64,000 bases of DNA from Flavobacteriaceae bacterium MAR_2010_72 (lineage in GTDB: Bacteria > Bacteroidota > Bacteroidia > Flavobacteriales > Flavobacteriaceae): the NCBI GenBank assembly GCA_003550275.1, contig QXCW01000002.1:186001-250000 (forward strand), in the 5' to 3' direction. The notes below the pieces were generated by a model. That model searched no databases. It saw only the letters and a list, made by a program, of their open reading frames with translations, and had not been told where the DNA came from. Of the stretch, positions 37,823 through 46,531 are shown piece by piece. The stretch's first letter is position 1; each line of letters starts with the position of its first letter. A program made the translations under genes and the position numbers.

Positions 37823-39616
37823 ATGCAAAACCCTACACTAGACATACAGTTGCAAACGCTTCCACACCAACCTGGAGTCTATCAATATTTTGATGCCGAT
37901 GGTAAGCTATTGTATGTTGGTAAAGCCAAGGATTTAAAAAAACGGGTAAGTTCTTACTTTACTAAACAGCACGATTACGGTAAGACAAAAGTGTTGGTTA
38001 AGAAAATCGATACCATAAAGCATATTGTTGTTGACACCGAAACGGATGCGCTGTTACTTGAGAACAACCTCATTAAAAAGCACCAACCTCGTTACAATGT
38101 AATGCTTAAGGATGACAAATCCTATCCTTGGATTTGTATAAAAAACGAACGTTTTCCAAGAGTGTTTTCTACTCGGCGGGTTTTTAAAGATGGCTCTGAA
38201 TATTTTGGGCCTTATACCAGCATGAAAACAGTGTCAACGCTTTTGGATCTAATAAAAGGATTGTTTCAATTGCGAACCTGTAATTATGATTTATCCGACG
38301 AAAAAATTGAAGCGGGAAAATATAAGGTGTGTTTGGAATATCACTTGGGAAACTGTAAAGGACCTTGTGAAGGTCACCAAACCGAAGCAAGCTATCACAA
38401 CAATGTTAAGGCGATCAGGGAAATTCTGAAAGGAAATTTTAAAGATTCACTGTCGCAGTTCAGAACACAAATGAAGCAATTGGCAGCCGGGATGCAGTTT
38501 GAAGAAGCTCAAAAAATAAAGGAAAAAATAGATATTCTTGAAAACTACCAGTCAAAATCTACCATTGTAAATCCAAAAATCAGCAATGTTGATGTGTTTT
38601 CCATTATAAGTGATGAGAGCTACGGATATGTCAATTTTTTACAATTGTCATTTGGCTCCATCATTCGGTCGCATACATTAGAAATAAAGAAAAAGTTAGA
38701 AGAAACCGATAAGGAATTATTGGAATTGGCGATTACCGAAATTAGACAACGATTTCATTCCAAATCAAAAGAGATTTATGTGCCCTTTAAGGTGAGTTTA
38801 GGTAATGAGATTAAGGTGACAGTACCAAAGTTAGGGGATAAAAAGCGCATTTTGGAGCTTTCTGAACGTAACGCAAAATACTATCGTATGGAGCGGTTTA
38901 AGCAGGTAAAAATAATAGACCCTGATCGACACACCAATCGCATAATGGCGCAAATGAAAGCCGATTTGCGTTTAAAAACAGAGCCGCGACATATAGAGTG
39001 TTTTGATAATTCCAATATTCAAGGAACAAATCCAGTGGCAGCATGTGTAGTGTTTAGAAACGGAAAACCCAGCAAAAAAGACTATCGTCATTTTAATATT
39101 AAAACGGTTGAAGGTCCTGACGATTTCGCCTCAATGGAAGAAGTCGTCTACAGGCGGTACAAACGATTACAAGAGGAAGGCGAGCCATTACCGCAACTTA
39201 TCATTATAGATGGCGGCAAAGGTCAATTGTCTTCTGCATTAAAAAGTTTGGATGCCCTAAATTTAAGAGGAAAAATTGCCATCATCGGAATTGCCAAACG
39301 TTTAGAAGAATTATTCTATCCAGATGATCCAATTCCATTATATTTAGATAAAAAAAGTGAAACACTAAAAATCATTCAACAATTGCGTAATGAAGCACAT
39401 CGTTTTGGTATTGAACATCATCGCAATAGAAGGAGCAAAAGTGCGTTGACAACAGAATTGGAAAGTATTTCTGGTGTAGGTGAGCAAACGGTGGTTACCT
39501 TGATGAAAAAATTTAAATCAGTCAAACGTATTTCAAAGGCAAAATTTGATGACCTTGAAGCTGTTATTGGAGCGGCAAGAGCAAAAAAAATTATAGAGTA
39601 TTATCAAAATAAATGA
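37823..39616 (+). CDS. uvrC: Excinuclease ABC subunit C
   Basis: The 597-residue nuclease makes both incisions in nucleotide excision repair. It has the N-terminal GIY-YIG domain (about 14-92: QPGVYQYFDADGKLLYVGKAKDLKKR), a Cys-rich stretch (CLEYHLGNCKGPC), the UVR domain (about 205-240), the RNase H-like 5' nuclease (ECFDNSNIQGTNPVAACVVF) and C-terminal HhH motifs. The 4-nt overlap with the patatin gene indicates coupled translation. Confidence 0.97.
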   Translation: MQNPTLDIQLQTLPHQPGVYQYFDADGKLLYVGKAKDLKKRVSSYFTKQHDYGKTKVLVKKIDTIKHIVVDTETDALLLENNLIKKHQPRYNVMLKDDKSYPWICIKNERFPRVFSTRRVFKDGSEYFGPYTSMKTVSTLLDLIKGLFQLRTCNYDLSDEKIEAGKYKVCLEYHLGNCKGPCEGHQTEASYHNNVKAIREILKGNFKDSLSQFRTQMKQLAAGMQFEEAQKIKEKIDILENYQSKSTIVNPKISNVDVFSIISDESYGYVNFLQLSFGSIIRSHTLEIKKKLEETDKELLELAITEIRQRFHSKSKEIYVPFKVSLGNEIKVTVPKLGDKKRILELSERNAKYYRMERFKQVKIIDPDRHTNRIMAQMKADLRLKTEPRHIECFDNSNIQGTNPVAACVVFRNGKPSKKDYRHFNIKTVEGPDDFASMEEVVYRRYKRLQEEGEPLPQLIIIDGGKGQLSSALKSLDALNLRGKIAIIGIAKRLEELFYPDDPIPLYLDKKSETLKIIQQLRNEAHRFGIEHHRNRRSKSALTTELESISGVGEQTVVTLMKKFKSVKRISKAKFDDLEAVIGAARAKKIIEYYQNK

Positions 39617-41856
39617 AGCGACTAACCTTCATAATAATTATATGTATTTGTTTTGGATTCCAAATGCATGCCCAATTAGATCAACCTAAAGATTCTTTAA
39701 AAGTTGGTTTGGTATTGAGTGGCGGTGGCGCCAAAGGTTTTGCTCATATTGGGGTTTTAAAGGTTATAGACAGTCTTGGTATAAAAATAGATTACGTGGC
39801 CGGGACAAGTATGGGCGCCATTATTGGAGGACTTTATGCTTCGGGATATTCAGGTAAACAATTAGACTCCATTTTTAAAACCTTAAATTTTGACGATGTT
39901 ATAAGTGATAATTTACCTCGTGAAGCCAAGACGTTCTATGAGCGGGAAAATTCAGAGCGTTATGCTATTACTTTACCTTTCGATAAATTCAAGCTCAAGT
40001 TACCTTCTGCGTTATCTGGAGGACAAAATGTATACAATTTATTAACCAAGCTTACTTTGCATGTAAGTGAGATAGAGGATTTTGAAAAGTTGCCAATACC
40101 CTTTTTCTGTATTGCTACAAATATTGAAACTGGAGAAGAAGTCCTTCTTGATAAAGGTAATTTAGCCCAAGCCATTACCGCCAGTGGAGCATTTCCGTCG
40201 TTGTTTAGACCTGTAATTATAGGCAATAAAATACTCATTGATGGAGGAGTCACTAATAATTACCCTATTGATGAGCTAAAAGCCAAAGGACTCGAAAAAA
40301 TCATTGGTGTCGATGTACAGGATACTTTAGTAGGAAGGAAAGAATTAACATCGGCTCCAGAGATTTTGCTTCAAATCAATAATTATCGCACCATAAACGA
40401 TATGCGTAAGAAGGCAAAAAAAACAGATGTTTATATAAAGCCAGATATAAAAGAGTTTTCGGTAATATCGTTTGGTGAAGGCAGAAAAATTGTCGAAAGT
40501 GGAGAAAAGGCAGCGTCATCAAAACTAAAGCAATTAAAAGCTTTAGCGGTCCTATATCCTAGTCATAAAAAAAATACAATTAAAATAGAACCACAGGATA
40601 GTATTGTAATTAGTAAAATAGTTATTAAGGGAAATAAACGTTACACGAAAGCCTATGTTCTTGGTAAGTTAAAACTCAAAAATGCTTCAAAAGTTAGTTA
40701 TGACGAGTTTAGTAAAGGGGTGAATAATTTAATTGCAACCAATAATTTTGATTCATTTCAGTATGAATTTAAAAAATCTAATGATGATGACGAGGGATAT
40801 GATTTGATTGCAACGGTCACCGAAAATGAAACTACCACATTTTTGAAACTTGGATTACATTACGATGAACTATACAAAAGTGCAGCTCTTGTGAATTTTA
40901 CGAAGAAGCGGTTGCTTTTCGACAATGATTTGGCATCGTTAGACATTATTCTCGGAGATAACGTTCGATATAATTTCGATTATTTTATTGATAAAGGATT
41001 TTATTGGAGCATAGGTGTGAAATCTAGGTTTAATCAATTTCACAAAAATGTAGCGGCCAGTTTACTTTTAGAGGAAGATGATCCAGCTTTAGGAACTCTT
41101 AATAAAATTGATGTCGAATTGCAGGATCAAACCAATCAAATTTATTTGCAAACGCTTTTCAGAAAAGATTTTGCCTTGAGTTTGGGAGCAGAGCACAAAC
41201 GGTTGAGAATCAAATCTGAAACCATCATCAATCCTAATCAAAGTGATGATATAGTTTTTGAGAACACAGATTATATTAGCCTGTTTGGCACTTTAAAACT
41301 AGACACTTATAGTAACAAAGCGTTTCCCAAGCGAGGCTTTTATTTTAACGGAGACTTTCACTTATATCTTCATGCGTCAAACTTTAATAAAGGGTTTTCA
41401 CAGTTCTCGATTGCCAAAGCTGATATAGGCTATGCCTTGAGTTTTTCAGAGAAGTTTTCTGTTAACATACAATCGCAAGGCGGTTTTAAAGTTGGTGACG
41501 ACTCGACAAACTCACTAAATTTTGCTTTGGGAGGTTATGCAAATAACTTCATCAATAATTTCACATCACTTTATGGTTACGATTATGTGTCCCTTACTGG
41601 GAACAGCTTTGTAAAGGGAACCTTAAGTTTGGATTATGAAATTTTTAAGAAGCATCATATCACGGCAGTTGCTAACTATTCAAATGTTGAAGACAATATT
41701 TTTGAAACTGGCGAATGGATTACTGCTCCCGATTACAGTGGTTATGCCCTTGGTTATGCGATTGAAACCTTTTTAGGTCCAGTGCAAGCCCAGTATTCGT
41801 GGTCTCCAGAAACTAAAAAGAGCATTTGGTTTTTCAATATTGGATTTTGGTTTTAA
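39613..41856 (+). CDS. Outer-membrane patatin-like phospholipase with Omp85-type barrel
   Basis: The 747-residue protein has a signal peptide (1-20), a patatin domain (about 30-290) with oxyanion GGGAKG (37-42), nucleophile S66 in GTSMG and catalytic D210 in DGGVTNNYP, then a POTRA-like domain (about 335-405: IVIKGNKRYTKAYVLGKLKLK) and an Omp85-type beta-barrel to the C-terminal FNIGFWF. It is organised like the PlpD/type Vd autotransporters. The Ser-Asp dyad is intact, so lipase activity is likely; substrate unknown. It overlaps uvrC by 4 nt. Confidence 0.9.
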   Translation: MKRLTFIIIICICFGFQMHAQLDQPKDSLKVGLVLSGGGAKGFAHIGVLKVIDSLGIKIDYVAGTSMGAIIGGLYASGYSGKQLDSIFKTLNFDDVISDNLPREAKTFYERENSERYAITLPFDKFKLKLPSALSGGQNVYNLLTKLTLHVSEIEDFEKLPIPFFCIATNIETGEEVLLDKGNLAQAITASGAFPSLFRPVIIGNKILIDGGVTNNYPIDELKAKGLEKIIGVDVQDTLVGRKELTSAPEILLQINNYRTINDMRKKAKKTDVYIKPDIKEFSVISFGEGRKIVESGEKAASSKLKQLKALAVLYPSHKKNTIKIEPQDSIVISKIVIKGNKRYTKAYVLGKLKLKNASKVSYDEFSKGVNNLIATNNFDSFQYEFKKSNDDDEGYDLIATVTENETTTFLKLGLHYDELYKSAALVNFTKKRLLFDNDLASLDIILGDNVRYNFDYFIDKGFYWSIGVKSRFNQFHKNVAASLLLEEDDPALGTLNKIDVELQDQTNQIYLQTLFRKDFALSLGAEHKRLRIKSETIINPNQSDDIVFENTDYISLFGTLKLDTYSNKAFPKRGFYFNGDFHLYLHASNFNKGFSQFSIAKADIGYALSFSEKFSVNIQSQGGFKVGDDSTNSLNFALGGYANNFINNFTSLYGYDYVSLTGNSFVKGTLSLDYEIFKKHHITAVANYSNVEDNIFETGEWITAPDYSGYALGYAIETFLGPVQAQYSWSPETKKSIWFFNIGFWF

Positions 41857-41879
41857 AAATTTTACGATATTTGCACCGT

Positions 41880-41945
41880 ATGACAGCGATTTGGAACGAC
41901 TTACTACTTCATCTCCAATTTCTTATCAAGAGAAACCCTGAATAA
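41880..41945 (+). CDS. Possible 21-residue leader peptide upstream of hmgA
   Basis: ATG at 41880 opens a 21-codon frame ending TAA (41943-41945). It encodes MTAIWNDLLLHLQFLIKRNPE, with a hydrophobic core and acidic/basic ends. The 182-bp hmgA upstream region otherwise holds a TATCTTTA -7-like box (41960-41967). I know of no family. There is no run of Phe, Tyr or other amino acid that would suggest attenuation, so it may be chance. Confidence 0.25.
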   Translation: MTAIWNDLLLHLQFLIKRNPE

Positions 41946-42038
41946 GCACGCATATTTTGTATCTTTATATAAGTTGTCAAATTGTTGAAATTTGACTTTC
42001 TCAAGCAGTTTAAGAACCATTATTAATAATTCAATAAT

Positions 42039-43196
42039 ATGCCTTTTTATCATACATTAGGAAAAATTCCTCCTAAACGCCATACACAGTTTAGAAAACC
42101 AGATGGCACATTATATGCCGAACAATTATTTGGCACCATAGGCTTTGATGGGATGTCAACCAATTCCTATCATGAGCAACGGCCAACACAGGTCAAACAA
42201 ATCATTAAGCAATATAATGTTGCACCAAAAATTGCAAAGCCAAATAACATACAATCATACAGATTCAAAGGGTTTCAGGTAAAACCTGAAAATGATTATT
42301 TACAAAGCAGATCTACTGTTTTAATTAATTCAGATTGTGCAATTCAATTGGCGGCGCCAAAACAGTCAACAACAGATTATTTTTATAAAAACACGGATGC
42401 CGATGAACTTATTTTTGTTCATAAAGGCACAGGGAAATTGCGTACCCATCTTGGAAATCTTGATTTTAAATATGGGGACTATTTATTAGTGCCTCGTGGT
42501 ATTATTTATAAAATTGATTTTGATACCGAAGACAATAGATTATTTATAGTCGAATCCCGTCGCCCAATATATACTCCGAAGCGTTACCGAAATTGGTTTG
42601 GACAATTGTTGGAGCATTCTCCTTATTGTGAACGCGATATACGTAGACCGCAAGAATTGGAGACCTATAATGAATCTGGCGACTTTTTAATCAAGGTAAA
42701 AAAACAAGATGAAATTATTGAAATGGTATATGCGTCACATCCCTTTGATGTTGTAGGCTACGATGGGTATAATTACCCTTACGCATTTTCAATTCATGAT
42801 TTTGAACCTATTACAGGACGAATTCATCAACCACCACCAGTACATCAAACCTTCGAAACCGATGCTTTCGTTGTGTGTAGTTTTGTGCCGAGATTATACG
42901 ATTACCATCCCTTATCCATACCAGCACCTTACAATCATAGCAATATAGATAGTGATGAGGTGTTGTATTACGTCGATGGTGATTTTATGAGTAGAAATGA
43001 TGTGGCAGCTGGCCATATTTCACTTCATCCAGCAGGGATTCCTCATGGGCCACACCCTGGAGCAACCGAACGAAGTATTGGTAAAACTAAAACCGATGAA
43101 TTAGCGGTTATGGTTGATACTTTTAAGCCTTTAATGGTGACCGAAGAGGCGATGAAAATAGCTGACGAAGATTATCACACATCTTGGTTGGAGTAA
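42039..43196 (+). CDS. hmgA: Homogentisate 1,2-dioxygenase
   Basis: The 385-residue Fe(II) enzyme opens the aromatic ring of homogentisate in tyrosine/phenylalanine breakdown. The family opening (KIPPKRHTQFRKPDGTLYAEQLFGTIGFDGMSTNSYH), the cupin block (HKGTGKLRTHLGNLDFKYGDYLLVPRGIIYKI) and the metal region (PPPVHQTFETDAF; HPAGIPHGPHPG) are present. It is shorter than the human enzyme (445), typical for bacteria of this group. It precedes hppD on the same strand. A fumarylacetoacetase is not in the window. Confidence 0.93.
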   Translation: MPFYHTLGKIPPKRHTQFRKPDGTLYAEQLFGTIGFDGMSTNSYHEQRPTQVKQIIKQYNVAPKIAKPNNIQSYRFKGFQVKPENDYLQSRSTVLINSDCAIQLAAPKQSTTDYFYKNTDADELIFVHKGTGKLRTHLGNLDFKYGDYLLVPRGIIYKIDFDTEDNRLFIVESRRPIYTPKRYRNWFGQLLEHSPYCERDIRRPQELETYNESGDFLIKVKKQDEIIEMVYASHPFDVVGYDGYNYPYAFSIHDFEPITGRIHQPPPVHQTFETDAFVVCSFVPRLYDYHPLSIPAPYNHSNIDSDEVLYYVDGDFMSRNDVAAGHISLHPAGIPHGPHPGATERSIGKTKTDELAVMVDTFKPLMVTEEAMKIADEDYHTSWLE

Positions 43197-43341
43197 TAGT
43201 AAAAAATTTATAACAAAGAAAAAATTAAATAAAACTGAAGGGGAAATAGTAGAGTTTCAAAAAGGACAAGGATTTTTTTTAAATACACTTTAACAAGTCT
43301 TTTTTCTCTAGTCTCTTTTCTTAATTCTAAAATAAAACAAA

Positions 43342-44502
43342 ATGAGTAAAGAAATAACATCAGTAAACTACGGTTTAGAAAAAATATTTGAAGGTGCAGA
43401 AGATTTTCTGCCTTTGCTAGGAACCGATTATGTAGAATTTTATGTAGGAAACGCCAAGCAAGCGGCACACTTTTATAAAACAGCCTTTGGATTTCAATCG
43501 TATGCTTACAAAGGTTTGGAAACAGGATCCAGAGACGAAGTAAGCTATGTGTTAAAACAGGACAAAATTAGGTTAGTTCTCACCACACCGTTAAACAGTA
43601 AATCGCCAATTAATGACCATATTGTTAAGCATGGTGATGGCGTAAAAGTTGTAGCGCTTTGGGTAGATGATGCTAGAAGTGCTTACGAAGAAACTACCAA
43701 ACGCGGTGCAAAATCATATATGGAGCCTAAAGTTGAGAAGGATGAGCATGGCGAAATTGTTAGATCTGGAATTTATACCTATGGTGAAACGGTTCATATG
43801 TTTGTGGAGCGAAAAAACTATAAAGGTAAATTCTTGCCTAGTTTTGTGGAGTGGAAATCAGATTACAACCCAGAACCAGTAGGCTTAAAATTTATTGACC
43901 ACATGGTAGGAAATGTTGGTTGGGGCGAAATGAATACATGGGTGAAATGGTATGAAGACGTTATGGGCTTTGTTAACTTTTTATCTTTTGATGATAAGCA
44001 AATCCATACCGAATATTCAGCATTGATGAGTAAAGTCATGAGCAATGGTAACGGACGCATAAAATTCCCTATCAATGAACCTGCAGAAGGCAAAAAACGT
44101 TCTCAAATTGAAGAATACCTCGATTTTTATGAAGGGCCTGGAGTTCAACATATCGCTGTAGCTACCGATGATATTATTTCTACAGTATCTCAATTAAGGG
44201 CTAGAGGGGTTGAGTTTTTATCAACACCACCAGAAGAATATTACAAGGCAGTGCCTGGTCGATTGGAGACCTATAGCCATCAATTGCGTGAAGATATCGA
44301 GACTCTAAAAGGACTCGGCATCATGATTGACGCAGATGAAGAAGGCTATTTACTTCAAATTTTTACTAAACCAGTAGAGGATAGGCCGACACTTTTCTTT
44401 GAAATTATTCAAAGGATGGGTGCCAAAGGCTTTGGGGCAGGTAACTTTAAAGCACTTTTCGAGTCTATTGAGAGAGAACAACAAAAACGAGGGACACTTT
44501 AA
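43342..44502 (+). CDS. hppD: 4-hydroxyphenylpyruvate dioxygenase
   Basis: The 386-residue enzyme turns 4-hydroxyphenylpyruvate into homogentisate, the substrate of the neighbouring HmgA. Two vicinal-oxygen-chelate domains are seen; the iron ligands are H187 (IDHMVGN), H270 (VQHIAVATDD) and E354 (FFEIIQR). It ends before a strong terminator and follows hmgA by 145 bp of AT-rich DNA without clear features. Confidence 0.96.
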   Translation: MSKEITSVNYGLEKIFEGAEDFLPLLGTDYVEFYVGNAKQAAHFYKTAFGFQSYAYKGLETGSRDEVSYVLKQDKIRLVLTTPLNSKSPINDHIVKHGDGVKVVALWVDDARSAYEETTKRGAKSYMEPKVEKDEHGEIVRSGIYTYGETVHMFVERKNYKGKFLPSFVEWKSDYNPEPVGLKFIDHMVGNVGWGEMNTWVKWYEDVMGFVNFLSFDDKQIHTEYSALMSKVMSNGNGRIKFPINEPAEGKKRSQIEEYLDFYEGPGVQHIAVATDDIISTVSQLRARGVEFLSTPPEEYYKAVPGRLETYSHQLREDIETLKGLGIMIDADEEGYLLQIFTKPVEDRPTLFFEIIQRMGAKGFGAGNFKALFESIEREQQKRGTL

Positions 44503-44523
44503 AATAATACGATGTTTTAATAG

Positions 44524-44561
44524 AAAAGACCTGTTGGAATTTAAAACCTAACAGGTCTTTT
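44524..44561 (+). terminator. Terminator after hppD
   Basis: AAAAGACCTGTT and AACAGGTCTTTT form a 12-bp stem with a 14-nt loop and a long T-run. Confidence 0.9.
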
Positions 44562-44681
44562 TTTTCGTAAATTCTAACATAACTATAACACCTAAAGCGT
44601 AACGGGTTGCTATAAATTTTATACTTTTGGAACAGTAATTGTAATTCAAGTAATTGAACAATAAAATGTCATTTAAAAAGT

Positions 44682-44689
44682 TACATTTG
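44682..44689 (+). promoter_or_regulatory. Promoter box of the DUF3108 gene
   Basis: TACATTTG matches TAnnTTTG exactly, 14 nt before the ATG at 44704. A TTG lies 25 nt upstream, longer than the usual spacing. Confidence 0.6.
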
Positions 44690-44703
44690 CAATTATAATT
44701 AAC

Positions 44704-45570
44704 ATGAAACATCGATTAAAATATCTAATCACAAATCAAATGCCCCATAAGATGTTTAGTGTATTCTGTGAATTCAAGGATAGCTTACACTTAAAAGGGT
44801 TTATACTGCTATTTGCATTGTTTTTAACAACCAATCTGGCCTTTGCTCAACAAAAGCAAGCATTTAAAGATGGAGAATGGTTTAAGTTTGAAATGAGTTA
44901 TAGTGGCTTTTTAAAAGCTGGTAATGCAACTTTAGAGGTAAAAGAGACTTCATATAAAGGAAAACCCGTTTACCATGTCGTTGGTAAAGGTTGGACGACA
45001 GGTGCCATAAAATGGTTCTTTAAGGTTAAAGACAGGTACGAAAGTTATTTTGACAAGTATACTGGACTGCCCTATAAATCCATTAGGCAAATAGATGAAG
45101 GTGGTCACACAAAAGATATTGAGATTGAGTTTGATCATAAAGATAAAAAGGCCTATGTCAATAATAAAAAGCATAAAACACATGGGGTTTATGCCACCGA
45201 GAAGGATGTGCAGGATATGGTATCGGCATTTTATTATTTACGCAATAATTATGATACAAGCACTATAAAAGAAGGTGATGTGGTCTCCCTGAATATGTTT
45301 TTTGATGAAGAGAACTTTAAATTTCGACTTAAATTTTTAGGTCGTGAAACTATAAAAACGGAATTTGGAAAAGTAAATGCCTTGATGTTTAGACCTTATG
45401 TAATGGCTGGTCGCGTTTTCAAGGAACAAGAAAGTTTGACACTTTGGGTAAGTGCCGATGACAATAAAATTCCTTTAAAAATAAAGGCTGATTTAGCTGT
45501 GGGTTCTTTAAGGGCAGATTTAGAAGCATTTAGAGGGCTCAAGCATCCATTCCCAATTATATTTGATTAA
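44704..45570 (+). CDS. DUF3108 domain-containing exported protein
   Basis: The 288-residue protein has a long N-terminal region whose hydrophobic stretch (about 31-47) ends at FAQ, a likely signal peptide cleavage site near residue 49. The mature part is a beta-barrel-like DUF3108 domain (GEWFKFEMSYSGFLKAGNATLEVKE; GKGWTTGAIKWFFKVKDRYESYFD; YYLRNNYD). The cellular role of DUF3108 is unknown; periplasmic location is inferred. The ATG lies 14 nt after a TACATTTG box; a later start is possible. It is followed after 6 bp by the tryptophan dioxygenase family gene. Confidence 0.8.
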   Translation: MKHRLKYLITNQMPHKMFSVFCEFKDSLHLKGFILLFALFLTTNLAFAQQKQAFKDGEWFKFEMSYSGFLKAGNATLEVKETSYKGKPVYHVVGKGWTTGAIKWFFKVKDRYESYFDKYTGLPYKSIRQIDEGGHTKDIEIEFDHKDKKAYVNNKKHKTHGVYATEKDVQDMVSAFYYLRNNYDTSTIKEGDVVSLNMFFDEENFKFRLKFLGRETIKTEFGKVNALMFRPYVMAGRVFKEQESLTLWVSADDNKIPLKIKADLAVGSLRADLEAFRGLKHPFPIIFD

Positions 45571-45576
45571 TAAATT

Positions 45577-46509
45577 ATGACCGACCAAAAAGACTTTGAT
45601 CCTATAATTAAAGCCCTTCAAGAAAAGTATAATGCTATCGGCCAAGATACTGATGACCACCTTTTAGGTTTATTGTATAGTAAACCAATCACTTATTGGG
45701 ATTACATTCAGACCGATGCATTGTTGAACTTGCAGATACAACGAACAACCTTGCCAGACGAAATGGTGTTCATTGCCTATCACCAAATCAATGAGCTTAT
45801 TTTTAAAATGATTCTTTGGGAAATTCAACAGGTGGCTGAAAAAGACACTTTGGATGTTGAATTTTTCGAATCTAGAATCATGCGCATCAGTCGCTATTTT
45901 GATATGTTAACCACTTCTTTCAATATCATGAGAGAAGGTATGGAGGCGGAACAGTATATGAAGTTTAGGTACACCTTAACTCCTGCAAGTGGTTTTCAGA
46001 GTGCCCAATACCGACTTATAGAATTTGCTTCTACCGAGCTGATTAATCTCATCGATTATAGATTTAGGCATAATATTGATAGAAATACGCCATTTGAACA
46101 TGCTTTTGAGCATTTATATTGGCAAGCCGCAGGAAAAGATTATAAAACGGGCAAAAAATCCACACTTTTGATTAATTTTGAAAATCGATATAAGGACGAA
46201 TTTATACGTTTTATGCAAACGTATAACACAAAAAACCTTTGGACTCGCTTTAAGGAGTTGCCAAAAAATGATCAAAAGGATCCAGATTTGGTAAAGGCCA
46301 TGAGGCATTATGATTATACAGTTAATGTAACTTGGGTAATGGCACATTACAATGCGGCTAAACATTATATCGAAAGCGGGACAGGAGATGGAGAGGCTAC
46401 GGGTGGAAGTGATTGGAAAAAATATATGCATCCAAAATACCAGCGACGTATATTTTTCCCAGAACTTTGGTCTGAAGACGAATTGAACAATTGGGGAGAG
46501 AATATTTAA
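45577..46509 (+). CDS. kynA: Tryptophan 2,3-dioxygenase family protein
   Basis: The 310-residue protein aligns with heme-dependent tryptophan dioxygenases: TYWDYIQTDALLNLQ (39-53), FIAYHQINELIFKMILWEI with H69, FRYTLTPASGFQSAQYR (130-146) and a C-terminal AHYNAAKHYIESGTGDGEATGGSDWKKYM, where the heme-ligand His and the substrate loop lie. It would open the indole ring of Trp to N-formylkynurenine. The C-terminal GTG region is more divergent than in E-type enzymes, and no other kynurenine gene is in the window, so substrate assignment is less sure than family. Confidence 0.85.
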   Translation: MTDQKDFDPIIKALQEKYNAIGQDTDDHLLGLLYSKPITYWDYIQTDALLNLQIQRTTLPDEMVFIAYHQINELIFKMILWEIQQVAEKDTLDVEFFESRIMRISRYFDMLTTSFNIMREGMEAEQYMKFRYTLTPASGFQSAQYRLIEFASTELINLIDYRFRHNIDRNTPFEHAFEHLYWQAAGKDYKTGKKSTLLINFENRYKDEFIRFMQTYNTKNLWTRFKELPKNDQKDPDLVKAMRHYDYTVNVTWVMAHYNAAKHYIESGTGDGEATGGSDWKKYMHPKYQRRIFFPELWSEDELNNWGENI

Positions 46510-46531
46510 AATTGAAATAAGTTATAAATTA

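Noticed and set aside
41917-41945. SAM-I riboswitch-like start (CTTATCAAGAGA) upstream of hmgA
   Set aside because: The following conserved core (GGUGGAGGGA and the downstream GAAACC/GCAACC elements) is missing, and hmgA is not a methionine gene.
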